Shown one piece after another: positions 11,279 to 24,800 of a stretch of 64,000 bases of DNA. Every line of letters starts with the position of its first letter. Within the stretch, counting starts at the first letter, position 1. The notes under the pieces were generated by a model, which did not search any database, was not told the DNA's origin, and worked only from the letters and a program-made list of their open reading frames with translations. Position numbers and translations under genes: made by a program. Source of the stretch: Trachythela sp. YZ-2020 (Eukaryota; Cnidaria; Anthozoa; Malacalcyonacea; Clavulariidae); NCBI GenBank assembly GCA_016169945.1, contig JADLSH010000279.1, forward strand, positions 1,984,001 through 2,048,000. The letters are read 5' to 3'.

Positions 11279-12766
11279 AAGAAAATATGGATATAAAATT
11301 AGTTCACTTAAACATAGGCTAACAGCTATATACGCTTCTTTCCATCGTTGCTACACAATTTAAAACTTTGGATGTTTATGTTTATTGCCCTATAGTTTAT
11401 GAAAGCATTGGATAGAACAAAGGTAACTAAACATTAGAATTATATACACGAGTTATGAACTAATAAGTTAATCGCAGGCCCTTTGCTCGCAGTCAGGTTA
11501 ATTAGATAACAATAGAGACCTTAAGATTGAGGTTTAAAATATTTACTTCAAACCTCAAACTGCAGTTTGAGGTTAGACGTCAGAGGTAATACATTTTGAG
11601 GAGATTAAGATTGAAGTACAAACTCTAAGATGTCTTTGAGTATAACTCTGCCATCTTCTCTTGAAAGCTGTGCTTTATAGTTTTTTCCAAGCTTAGTTTA
11701 TTGTTACTTGTTTCAAAATAAGTGCAATATGAAGCTAAGATGATGTTTTAAACATTTATTCTAGTAAAACTAAAATATAGGTTGATATTTTCGAAAAATA
11801 TCCTGAGGGATTATTCATATGCAAAAACAATTTCTACACGTTGAAAACCTGAAAATTTACCGCAAATTCTACCGCGGGAGTCTAGTCACGTGATCGCTAG
11901 CGGTTTGAGGTATTCGTAAAAATACGTCAATCTTAAGGTCTCTAATGTAAATTTACTATTCTCAAAAAAACTTGCTCGATTTAGCAAAGTTCATAACCAA
12001 ATCTGGCTTTATCTTGGTATAGGATTCTTTTACCCGCCAAATAGCTCTACCGAATTAACACAAGTTCGTATTCTGCGTATTATTGTTTGTTTTAATAGTA
12101 TAGTTTTTTATATAATTTTCTGCGTACGTACTTTGTCCTTAATCATAATAAATTCTAAATAATATACATTTATACAATAGTCGATATACCTATAAGCATG
12201 TTTTATGCCCGTTCCCACCCAATTAAGATTTTCGCATAGTTGCCTAGTTACCACTGTTATGATAATGTAAATATAGAATGGAACAAAGGCAAAGAACGAT
12301 TGTGGGTGAAGAGGCCTTTTTACAACAATTGGTCACGTGACCCCATCATCTCCTTTAAAACGAGCAGCTGTGTCAAAATGAACCCCAGAAATGAAACGAG
12401 CATCTCAATATTAGTAAAACTGCAAAGTTTCAGCTTAAAATATGCAATATGGAAGATATGGCATTCAATTTAAGATTGGACATTTTCCTAGGATTTGTTA
12501 CATGCCATTTCTTCCTTATTGCATTTTATAAGCTGAAACTTTGCAATTTTACTAATATTGAGGTTTCTCATTTTGACATAGTTGCTTGTTTTAAGGGTGG
12601 TGGGATCACGTGACTGACCAATTGTTACAAAAGGCCTATTGGTTGGGAACAGGTATAAGCACATGCCAACTGATTAAGTTTGCTGGCTACAGTTTTAACT
12701 GCATTCTTCTTATAAATTACTAAATAAATACAAAAGATTTAATATTTCTATTCCTTTTCTAAATAT
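11279..12766. other. Region downstream of CEP192, no gene seen
   Basis: No coding exon was found. It includes a block near 11321-11490 related to sequence at 33010-33120 (tagaacaaaggtaac), a paired gaggttt/tcaaacctca stretch near 11515-11580, and the foldback at 12312-12637. CEP192 transcription ends here on the minus strand; I could not fix a polyadenylation signal. Confidence 0.5.
12312..12637. repeat. Foldback/MITE next to the CEP192 stop codon
   Basis: The left arm contains aggccttttt and caattggtcacgtgac, then aatattagtaaaactgcaaa. The right arm carries their reverse complements in mirrored order. Arm length is about 130 bp with a spacer of about 70 bp. The inner block aaactttgcaattttactaa is shared with the 48692-49093 foldback. 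Confidence 0.75.
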
Positions 12767-15700
12767 TCAAAGGCTATTTGCTCTTAGCTTGACAGTTAAT
12801 GATTCTCCAGACTTTATGTTCTCAAAAACGATATTAGCTTCATAATGTTTGCCCGCTTCTTGAGGCGAGAAATAAACTGGAATTCTCAAATAATGTGATG
12901 GTCTGAAAAATAAAAAACGTAACCTCTGGTACTTGCGAAAAATTTATCGAGCGGAAAATAGATAGACTCGTGTGGTCTGTTCATTGTTAAAATGGAAGTC
13001 GGGCTGGCCCGGTTAGTGGGACAGTCCAATAAGCGGGATGAATTTGGCTTTTGTTTATATATGAGAATAGTCCGCTTGCCGGGACTATTTTGTTGTTTTG
13101 ACTGTTTCTTCGTGGCGGCATCTCTTGTTCTATCATCACGGCAACCGGGGAAACCCAGTTAGTGTTTACATGGGAGAAATTATCATCCGTACCACAGAGT
13201 AGAGATCATACAGAGGTGGATCGGACCGTCGTAAACACTTGGGAGACTTACGTTTTCGTGTACCCACCTGATTTCAGGCGGCCGGGCAAAAAATGATCAA
13301 CTGCGCATGCTCGGCAAGTCCCCCCCATTCCAAGTTCTCAACATTCCCCAAGTTCCCAACATTTTCGGCTCTTTAAAGTTTCACAATCTTAAGGCCTTTC
13401 GCATTTTTACGTACTGCTAAAAGGTAAACTGCCGTTAAAAGCGAGCCGCCATCTGAATCGTGCACTTTAACTGCGCATGCTCGGCAAGCGTCTGAAGCAT
13501 AAGTGGGTACACCCGTTACACCTCTGTATGATCTCTACTCTGTGCTCGTACCCAGGGTTTCAAACCGGGATCTCGTTTCCAGGCTGTTTCAAGTGAGATC
13601 GCAGCACCCGGACCAGTCCGGTTGTCCATATAAATGCAATGTAATTTGTACTATAAAAGTAACTACACGGTAAGATCTCGCTTACCGGGTTGTCCCGCTA
13701 TAACTGGGCCACCAGGCTTGTGCCTTCGGTGACCAAGATTCGATTCCCTATAATTTACAGTTGTCTGATTCCATTTCGCTTCAGTCGCAATTTCCTCGTG
13801 TAATAACACTGAACCAATATAAGAGATGACTTTTACTGGACCTCTATAGAGAACCGTCCTTAAGAACTGTCTAGTATATAAATAAGGTTAGTTTCGTGTT
13901 TAGAGCTTTGTCTAAATACAATGTACTTACTTGGTGACAAGACTGGTGCATTTCATATAAAAAGGCGCTGAAGAAGTGATAATCCGAAACTACACAAGAA
14001 AACAAATGAAAGATTAACCATCAATCATACCATGGTCCCTATAATACAGTGTCTGGAAACGCGGCAAACTTGAAAGTTTATAGACATGTGCGTGGGTTGA
14101 TGTTGAGGGTGTACTGAGAGTGCACGTTTTCTTTGTTTTACAAATGTTAATATTCAGCTGCACGGAGTTTATTGGCTGCTTCCTTCATTATGCTAAGAGA
14201 ACAATGTGTTTACAGAGCGTGAAGGTGCACAAACATGGACAAAAACATAGAACAAAAGCTTTAGATGCGTTTCCAGACACTGTTTATATAGGGACTATGA
14301 TCATACGAACGTCAAAAATATCTTAATTCAAAAGATTCGCTCAAACTTTCACATGATTGCATGTATACTCTAATAAGCAACACTCAACAGCCATTATATA
14401 AGAACATTCAACAGCCATTAACCATGCTCGTTTGGAAAGAGAGAAAAAAGCACAAAAAAGAAACGCAAACCTATACCTGCTGTTCACTGGATGATTTATT
14501 ACAAATCTTTATCCTCACTGTGCTGGTTTGTCCTACTTCAGTATCGGGAAATTCCACATTATCTGACTGGAAATATACAACAGCTTTCCCTTTTTGAGGC
14601 TCATTGCTAGAAGGAATAGACCATTTGCCGAATTACTGGAGTGTAGCATTATCCACGCATAGCCTCGAGTTGCCCCCCCCCCCCCTGGTGTCCGCCACTG
14701 TCACTCAGTAAAAACAATTATACGTATATATAGTGTAGTATTGTATTCGTAAATAGAATTTAGAGATCTACAGTCAGGTTAATTTCCTGGCTCCTGTCAG
14801 AGTCTTGACCATCGTCTGCTGTCCGGTAACGCCTACTGAAAACAACCAATAGCAACTCTACTTCATGACGGTGACAAATTGGGTATTCGGCTGTGTGTAA
14901 AGTCTTTACGACACTTGATAACACTAGAGTGTTGCAAAAAGGCTGCAGGTATGCGAGGAAGGTTTACTGGCTCTTAGGAAGGTTAAAAGTGAAACACTGA
15001 ATAAAACATTGCAAAACAGTGTTAATGCTCAGCAACTGCACTCTGTAGCTCAGTTGGTTAGAGCGCTACACCTGAATCGGGCAGAACCGCAGATTCAATT
15101 CCTACCAGAGGGCCCAAGTTGCATTTTTCGCAACTGATCCTGGCTAGGTCTAAAAAATGTATATAAATTTCCCTTCGAGTATTCCATCTACTAACACCTT
15201 CCACTATTAATTCAATCGAACGAGATGCCGAGAAAAATCTTGATATTTACCAAAACAGTAAGTATTATAATCAGGCTAGTATTAGTAGCGACAGTTAGCA
15301 CTCAGTCAGACTAGCAGTACTGCAATGGTCAACTGGCAAACCCACCCAGGCAAAAGCCTGCATGTCGTAAAATTTCCAGTTAGTTTGAAAAAGGCTGGGA
15401 AAACCTAAAATCCAACCTGGAGGAAGGCTGAAAATGTTTTGTAACTCCGGATAAATACTTACGTTTCTTTCGAGGGAAGCTCTGGCAGCGACTCTCTCGA
15501 TGTGGCAATCTTTTCCGTATCAACGTATTTCTTGTCTTTTTCTGCCACGGCCGACGATGTCTCTTTTACAACAGCCTTTATAAAATGGAAATTATCGTAG
15601 GTAAAACGTTGACAACGTCGATTTTTTTCCTTGCTATTTTTATTTATTTTTATTAATTTTACAATCAATGATAACAGATTGATGGCGCAGACAACAGGAC

Positions 15701-15820
15701 CAAAAAAGTCCTAAAATCTGTCCTACCATACAAGCACAAGTAGAAAAGATTTCGGAAATTTACCTTTCCCGAGAGCTCTAGTTTGACTTTTCTTGAAGTT
15801 AAAGGACTTTCCGGATTTGT
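12767..15820 (-). CDS. CEP192 exons 43-39 (C-terminal domain)
   Basis: Exons: 43 at 12767-12902, 42 at 13931-13989, 41 at 14477-14606, 40 at 15463-15575, 39 at 15764-15820. Exon 43 ends the protein with ESLTVKLRANSL. Exons 41-43 form the last beta domain (VEFPDTEVGQTSTVRIKI, APFYMK, then RIPVYFSPQEAGKHYEA), matching the terminal ASH-like domain of human CEP192. Exon 40 codes a charged Lys/Glu/Ser linker. Exon 39 ends in KLELSGK, the closing strand of the preceding domain. All junction phases agree (0, 2, 0, 2 in coding order). Confidence 0.88.
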
Positions 15821-18800
15821 CTGTAAAAAGAACATTTGAGAAAAATTACGTCGACGAGCTCTCATAAATGATAACTTTGGCAATCAAGCTGTAGTGTACG
15901 TGCCTGGATGCGAGATAACGCGAAGCGATTTTAAGGTTTCAAAAAATCGATTCCTCTTTGAGAAAATTACTCCGCAATTCAGTTTTTCCCTTTTCTCAAA
16001 TAAATCATCATTGTTTATACTGAATAGCTCTATCATTCAAAGCTGTTCTCCATAGATGTCCAAGAACGGTCATCCTAGATTGTCCAGTGTTAGGGGCCGA
16101 TTGCATGGACCGGGCTAGCTCGCTAAACCGGGCTAGCCCGCTTACTATATAATAATCTTATATAAATTTTGCATTGCGATTACATGGAAGCCGGGCTAGC
16201 CCGCTGTGGCGAGATCTCGCTTGTTGCAAGCGGGCTAGCCCGGTTTGCCTGGATGAAAATCGCCATGTAATCGCTTCATCCTGGCAAACCGGACTGAAAA
16301 TCGCACACGCACGGCTTTTTATATTGAAAATGTAAACAAATAACGTTAAAAGAAACTGAAACTAGCATCAAAACATTGTTTTTGTGTTTCATAGACACTT
16401 CAAAATTTCAGACAGTAAAGCGACTGCATTTTACGAACGTACAAGCGAATAAACTTGTTTACGCTAATACTGAATGAAATTACACCAACAAATATCAATC
16501 GATACGTGCGGAAGCCCTTAAATGCAGCATATAAACAATATTCAATTAATATATAGCAACGATTATTCAACAGTTGACAAAATGAGGATTAATGAGCTTA
16601 TTTCATCCCGGTTTATCGGGCTAGCCCGGTCCATGTAATCGGCCCCTAGAGTACTCAGACAAAAGTTGCGGTGTTTGGTAGGAGTTAAACTGAAAGCAAT
16701 CTTAATTCCCACATGTGACTGATGCGAAATTTTATTCGAACTATGCAGGATCGCAGAGGTGAAAGGCGCATTGACAACTGTACAACCGATATCCTACTAT
16801 AAGAATACTTTCATAGCATTAAGAAAACAGTGTCAATAGATGTCAATAAATGTTAAGAACCCACCTGACAGTCCCATATTTGGCAGTAATCTCCAGCATC
16901 TCTGGCACGAAATTCGACTTGAATCTACAATGACAATATTCAAACGAGGATGCATGAGAGTTGATCAGAATGAACGAGTGTTGCAATTCACGCTCGCGTC
17001 TCATAAACTCTCATCAACCCTCGTCAACTTTGAACCGGTTCAAATTTTGATGAGAGTTGATGAGAGTTATATTGCTACACACGTGGTAATATCAAATCAA
17101 CTCTCGCTTGCTAACTCTGACCAACTCTCATCTTCGCTTGACCAGTAGCTTTAAAACTTAACAAACCTTAACGACTTGATTCGGTCGTATGAAACCACTT
17201 TGTGTTGAGAAACTGAACACTGGGTAGGTAGCACGAAGTAACTCCGAACTTGCATCAGATATCTGAAATGTTATTATAGGAACACAACTCATTAGTATAA
17301 AGCCATGTGCTTCACTTAATTTGCTGGAGGAGGTATGCAAGTCTCTGAGTGCCTTCCAATACCTTTGCATAAGCTGGTGCGAATGACGATATCTTCCACC
17401 TTAATGATGACGTTGATATATTTTCAATTGTAACAGTTGAACCTACAGAAAGGAGGCAACAACATACTTGACAGTGGTGGACACCTCGCGAATTAGCTCT
17501 ATTAGCTCTAAACTGTTCTCTCTAGAATTCAAGTAAGGGTCATCGCTCATTGATCCAGTGTTACTGCAAGAGGAAACCTAAATGAAACGAACTTTATTGA
17601 TACTGAATATCTCTAACAGTTCTAAACTGTTCTCCCAAGAAGTCCAGTAAGGGTCATCCCGCATTGATCCAGTGTTACCACAGGAGGAAACCTACATTAA
17701 ACTAACTTTATTTAAACTGGATAGCTCTAACAGTTCTAAACTGTTCTCCCTAGAAGTCCAGTAAGGGCCATCCCTCATTGATCCAGTGTTACTACAGGAG
17801 GAAACCCAGACAAGACTAACACATATTGATACTGGATAGCTCTAACAGTTCTAAACTGTTCTTCCTAGAAGTCCAGTAAGGGTCATCCCTCATTGATCCA
17901 GTGTTACTACAGGAGGAAACCCAGACAAGACTAACACATATTGATACTGGATAGCTCTAACAGTTCTAAACTGTTCTCCCTAGAGGTCCAGTAAGGGCCA
18001 TCCCTCATTGATCCAGTGTTACCACAAGAGGAAACCTAAACTAACTTGATTTAAAATGGATAGCTCTATCAGTTCTAAACTGTTCTCCCTATAAGTCCAA
18101 TAAGGGCCATCCCTCATTGATCCAGTGGTACCACAGGAGGAAACCTAAACTAACTTGATTTAAAATGGATAGCTCTATCAGTTCTAAACTGTTCTTCCTA
18201 GAGGTTCAGTATAAGGCCATCTCTCATTGATCCAGTGTTACATTGATGCCGTACCTGCATAACATTTGAAAAGGATACGAACCGTCTAACTATAGGATAA
18301 AACTACTCACATGATGCCTTGTTAATTTCTGTTCCAGCAAAATCAATCAGGGTTGGTGTAACTTTCAATAGCTGAGTTTGCTTGACAGGTTTCACGAAGG
18401 CAGTATAAGTCTGAGACAAACGTGGTTCATCTTTGCTTGCTTTGACAATGGACAATGGTTTATCAATAACGCTGGGGGCTGGTGAGTTGTCACTCACTAG
18501 TGGATTGTGAATCTGGATTGCTATTGCCTGGAAATAGAATATATTAGAATTGATCTGAAAAGTATAGACTGGATAGTGCAACCTATATTGTTCACTGGTG
18601 TAGAAAATGAAGCCAGTTAAACATTGCCAGACTAAAGAAATCCATTATTAAGGGAGAAATATACTGTAAAGCGTCTTCAAGCATTACTACATTACTACAT
18701 TATTTTAACATATAAAGCATGTCAAGGAATACATTTCTAAAATGTTGTCAGTTGGCCCCTTAGCAACGGCTGACTTCGGGCTTCACTTTTAACACAATCG

Positions 18801-21800
18801 ATCCAGTTATATTTTCAGATCAGTGGATATGCCCCACTTAGCCCTGGTGCCCAATCAATCCCTTTCTACGCTACCTTCTTAACGCCATCACATTTCACAT
18901 AGGCAGTACCGGACCACGGTAAATCAACACCAGACTTCAAAATACTTCCCCAGGCACTGATGTTGATTGTCGTTTGACTTCTACAAAATAGTAAAACATA
19001 TGGACTGGATCATTGCAACAGATATAAACACGTGAATATTAGCTCTATGGTGGGTTAACAAGTAAAATTATATATAACTTTAGGAATGTGAATGCATTTG
19101 TATACATACTTTGGAGCTATTGTTCCAGTGTGAGGCGTCACAGCTATACAGTGAGCTGGCCAAATTAACTCAAACCTGGCAAAGTAACAAAAAATATAAA
19201 GAACTTCTTAAAGTCATTAAATCATCCATGATACTATTTAAACTTACTCTAGTGGTCTGTCAGAGAAGTTTAATAATTGGACCTTCTTCGTCGAGTCAGA
19301 TGAACCTTCAAGAAAAATACAAGAATATTTAGAAACATATTTATGAAGGAGGGTTCTTACTGTATATAATGTTGTCTGAATAAACTACACGTTTCCAACC
19401 TTGAACTGGAACTTTTAGACTGAGTTGTTCTGGTATTAAAGACCATGCGCTAGTTTCATCTTTGTCTAAATAATTCATAAAAGTCTACATTTAGAAACAT
19501 ATAATAGTCGGACATCGCAACTATAACAATTTACAATTATAACATGAATGAGAACAAGAATAAGTATAAACACAGAGTTCCAAACCTAGTTTTTCTTTCC
19601 CTTCAGCAAACTTATCGCTCTTAACACCAGCGCTTGTCTCCGTCTCAGGCTCGACACGACGTCTCCTGGGTGTAGCCATTACCAGACTTTCGTCATCCAT
19701 ACCTGACTGCATCACATTTTTCTCACTTCCGCCCAGAAGATTGAGGAATGTTTGTGAAATATGACTATCAAATAGCTGCTCGTAGTTCTCCAAATCAGGA
19801 AAATCAAAGTCTAAATGATATTAAATAGATCAAAACATAAACACCTAAAACTATTTCTGTTCATATAAACTAAAAATTAATTTATATTTGATAGCTCCAT
19901 GAGTTTTGACCAAAATATTCTCCCTATGGGGGTCTGGTAAAATAGTCTCTCTATAGAGGCCATCCTTTACTCCTTAGGTCATCTCTAATTGGTCGAGGAG
20001 CAAATTGAAGTATCCAAAAAAACCTGTGGTGTTTGGTAGATCTGCCCACGGTGTGCGGCGCCGGGCGACAGCGCCCAGCACTCAGCAGTGCCGCCCGGCA
20101 CTCACGCCAAAGCAGACTCTTCCGCCCGGTACTTGAAAAGTTTCGAATATGCAGTACGAAAACCCCAATGTTGTGCTGTGTAATAGATATTTTATACAAG
20201 TAGTTTTGTGTTTTTTATCTTTGGCGAATTTTGTTATTTAAACATTAGTATTAGATGATATTCAGTATTACAATGCGCACAATATTAGTTACTGGTAATT
20301 CGGAGAAATACGCTATTCCCCAAAGCCAGAAAGACGTCTGACGAACGGCTCTAATCACTTTGCACTTTGTTAATCGATGTCGCGCTTCAAGCTACTCTGA
20401 GACCAGTCGATTAAGTTTTAAAAGTTCAACCTTCAGCAGCACAATTTTCATCCTGGAAAACTTTATCAAATCGAATGTCGTCATGTTTCAAGTTTCTGCC
20501 AGTGCGTCTCCCATCAAACTCTTGTTGTTTCATACCATTCCTATAAAAAAAAGAATAGATATAAATCGAACTCCGCTGTCCAATCCCCATTTATATTCTA
20601 GATAGGTAACTATAGGTTGTAAACTGTTCTCCCTAGAGGTCCGGTAAGGGTGGGTCACCCTTAATGCTGGAGCATCAAACTGGAGTGCCTAAAGAAAACC
20701 TATGGTGTTGAGTACAGTCACATTGGAATCACTCTAATTCTCACATGCGACTGAGGTGAAAATGTAATTAGACATCTGTATATTGCAAGAATCCAAACCC
20801 CAGTCACAGAAGCAAAAGCCACACGAATATGATTTTCGCTCAGAATTTCCATCTACAAACACACTCAACATCCAGTACAGCCACACGCCTTTTACCAATC
20901 TGAGAACAACACCCATATCAAACGACTTCATTCCATATTGTTTGGCTTCCCGAGCGAAAATCCATCTGTTTTAATCGCGTGGTAAAAAGTTACCTACCTC
21001 CTATACCATTGTCTAAGAACTTCATCTCCATGATAAAACAAGACCGTTGCAACTCTCTTTGTTTCATGTTGACATGTTTTGGCATCGTGTTGTAACGGTT
21101 GGTATACAATCACGAGTTCCTAAACAAGAATCATAATATCAAAACTGAGAAACTAACTGTTTTAATGTTGGAGAAGACTATCAGTTTTATCTAAACCGTT
21201 CTTCGTAAAGGTTTCGGACGGTAATTTCCTATTGTTCCAGTATTAGAACAGAAGAAACCGATGTATCTAGAGAAAACCTGTAGAATACACTTAAATAAAT
21301 ACGCCAAAAACGTCTACCGGCCACCACAATCATGTTGAAGCTTCGGCATGTTGTTTTTTTCACTATAAAATTAACGGGAAAATGGCACTTCATTTTTGCC
21401 AAGCACTTGACCAGTAAATGTATTTCTCAAACTCATTAATAATTCATGAGCAAAACACAAAGGAAATCACCACCGTATCGTTGTCTTGACACCACGGTAT
21501 TAAACACCTATAAATTAACTCAACTTTCGCGTTGAATTTCTCTTTAAATACTGGTTTGTTTGAGACACTGAAGTCGTTTATTATAGTGATTTAAAAACAC
21601 CTCAAAGTATGTTAAAAACTCGGCTAGCGCCTTGTTTTTCAACACACTTTTCGGTGTTTCAAATCACTATAATAAACACATTCTCGTGTATGATATATTA
21701 CTTCTCAAATGCGAATTATTGGTAGGGGATCAGCCCACCCTTTCGCCCCAAAAAGTGTCCGCTATTAGATATTTACAAAGACTGTGATGCAATCCTGAAA

Positions 21801-24800
21801 ATATCCTGGCCACGTGGTACAAATGTTGATCTTTTGTTGACACATTTACGAGGTGTACTCGTTCATATAGCCCACCTTGGTAGATCTCTCTGGCAAGACA
21901 AACTCGCTTGGAACAATACTGAGATGCGTCTGATGGTAGTGAAGACGAATATGAAAATCTAAAATTTAAAAGAAAAAGCTGATGCTCTTGCGCTCTCTTA
22001 CCAAGCCCGAGTGACTCTGTTATTGTTACCAAGAGGGAATTTGGCTTACCAGCGTAACAGACAGCCTTCACAAAAGCGGCTCTATGTCCAGTATTCTTTA
22101 GAGTAATTTTTAGTATATTACGACGACCAAGCGACACCTAGTGTAAACAAACAAAATATGTGGTTGCTATTGAAATTTTGTTTCCGCGCATTCTTTCCTT
22201 ATTAGAAAAATCTTCATTTAATCAAGAATCATACTTCGCCAAGTTGAGCATCGTAGCCTTCAGACGTCTTCTTGAGATCTAAGAATGAAAGACAACTCTT
22301 CCCACCATATGCATACAACGGTATCTGCAAGAAAACAATACCTCAGTCGGTCTTTTTTATGAATATGTATTTTCATGCTTCATGATACTCAGAAATATAC
22401 TTTAAACATTGGTCCGTCAAAGAAATATGTTCACAGGAGATCTGCTTAAAATTTAGGTTGTCCAGATCGAAAGAAATATGAATTGCAATGTAAAACTGTA
22501 ATTCAAATTAAATTCAAATTAAGTTAAAACATTAAATTGAAATCAATTTGCACATTACACACTGAAAAAACAGATTGGTTAATAAAGTATAGCCAATTTA
22601 AAGGTTTGTTTCAGATGCATTTATTTGACCAATATTTTAATGGTTAAAAAGGACCACAAATTTGGTTATTTTAACCAATATTTCGGTTGTTTTGACCAAA
22701 TAATATTGATCAAAACGAAAAGCATCTGAGATAACTAATTTAAATTGGTTATTTTAACCAGTTTTAAGATAAACGTATCTTCTTTACCGAAATCCAGTGA
22801 ATTGTGAGAAAAGTTTGATTTATCAGGCTTACTTGAAATCGAGGACCACGATCAGGCTTAAGAACCAAGGCACTTTTAAAGACACCAAAAGAAGATGGAG
22901 CAAAGAGAACATAAATTGGCATTCTTTCCTAAATAAAAGAAACAAAAAATTCTTATTTTAACACAAAGTCACTGACCTGCCAAATAGGGGGAAGTCACTC
23001 CATAAGTATTCTTGATATTTCAAAAAGATTACTATTGAAGGGGTGTCACAGTGGTCAGTGCATCCATGTGGCTTTCATCTCTGGATGTAGGATTCGATTC
23101 CAATGCAATAACTAACTAACGAGTTACTCAACGTTATACATTGGGTATAAAAGGCGTTAGTAGCATTTTTCTATTCGATATAGTTATATCTTACTTTGGG
23201 TCTTAACACCATTTGCTCTGATAATGTTCCACCTTTTGAGAATTCAGATCTCATGCGTTGAATCTAGAACGGTTGAAATATCGATACGATTTTAATGTGA
23301 GATGGTTCCTACTGGAGTTTAGTTCATGCTTCTTTCCCGTAGCAATAGGGATTGCCCTTGCTGGACTTCTAGGAAAAACAGTTTAGAGTATAAAGTAAAA
23401 AGGAAATTAGTTTACTTTAGTTATATAACATAGACATAAGTAATGAAACGAGGAGAATTTTTGCATTGAAATAAAGGACGGATAAATACACCTCAAAATC
23501 TGAATGTTCTCCTAAAATCATCGCCTGAAAGTGAATGGACTGATCAGCAGCGTCGTTGAGCAAGAACAATCTTTGATGTCTGAAATAACCAGGCGTACAA
23601 TTAACGTACTGTACTGAATTGGCAGCCGAGAGGTACAACGTACTTTAGTTCTGTAAACAACATACATACGTGGCATTTCCTAGATCTACTCCAGTCCAAC
23701 ACAACCAGGATTTATTGCTTAGTATGGGCGGCCTACACAGAAAGAAAATAAGCATTTTTATTATACAAAGTATAGTGCTTTATAGAGATTTCGAGCACTG
23801 ATAAAACTGATAATCTCACATGTGAGATTATTTATGGTAATCTCACATGTGAAAATTATCGGTTTTGAAGTTTATGAAAATGGATATTTTATTTTATTTT
23901 ATTTTGTTTGAAAAGACTGTCCTTTATTTTATAAACAGAAAAATACATGGATGCTTGGAAAAACTCGGCTAGCGCTTTGTTTTTCAACACACTTTCGGTG
24001 TTTCAAATCACTATAATAAACTCCTTCTCGTATATGATATATTATATCTATCATGTTCAACACTCGAGATATCATGTTCAACACTCGAAATAAATCTGGT
24101 ATTTCCGCGCACCCATGTATTATTCTCTATGTAATATATACAACCCGCACAAGAGGTCTTTATCAGATTTAAAACATCGAGGCGCAGCCGAGTGTTTTAG
24201 TTCTGATAAAGGCCGAACTGTAAGGTTTGTATATGACTTCTAAAATGACTCGTTTTGTATACGCTCACTGGCGTTGGAATTTTGAAGATTGATGTTATCT
24301 ACGCTGTAAAAATTGAAGGAGAAAATTTGAGCAAGTCTATATCAAATATATAGATCCGCTACGGGTCATGAGTTTCCTTTGTATTTTGCCTATGAATAAT
24401 TAATGAATTTTAGAAGTAATATATACAACAACGAAGGATCATTTACATCATTATTAGAGTCAAATGACAAAATCATGGTAAATGTTACTCAGAATAACTA
24501 CAGTTAACACATAAATTTTATGCACATAAAAAAAGTATTTATCGTTCACATAACTATTTTCTCAATTTTGATTGGCTAATTTTCCAGCAAATAACTGGTG
24601 CAAATAACACGTCGCTGAAAATAACTGGTGCAAATAATGGTTTGAGCATGCTAATTGGCCAAATCCGATAATAGAAAGCTGGATAACATTTCTGAGTGTG
24701 CGCACGGCGCAGGACTTGATGTTACTGTATAATTTGCATATAACTGCCATTAAACATAATAAAATGTAAACAAAGTCGTATTACCCATCATCCATTTCAG

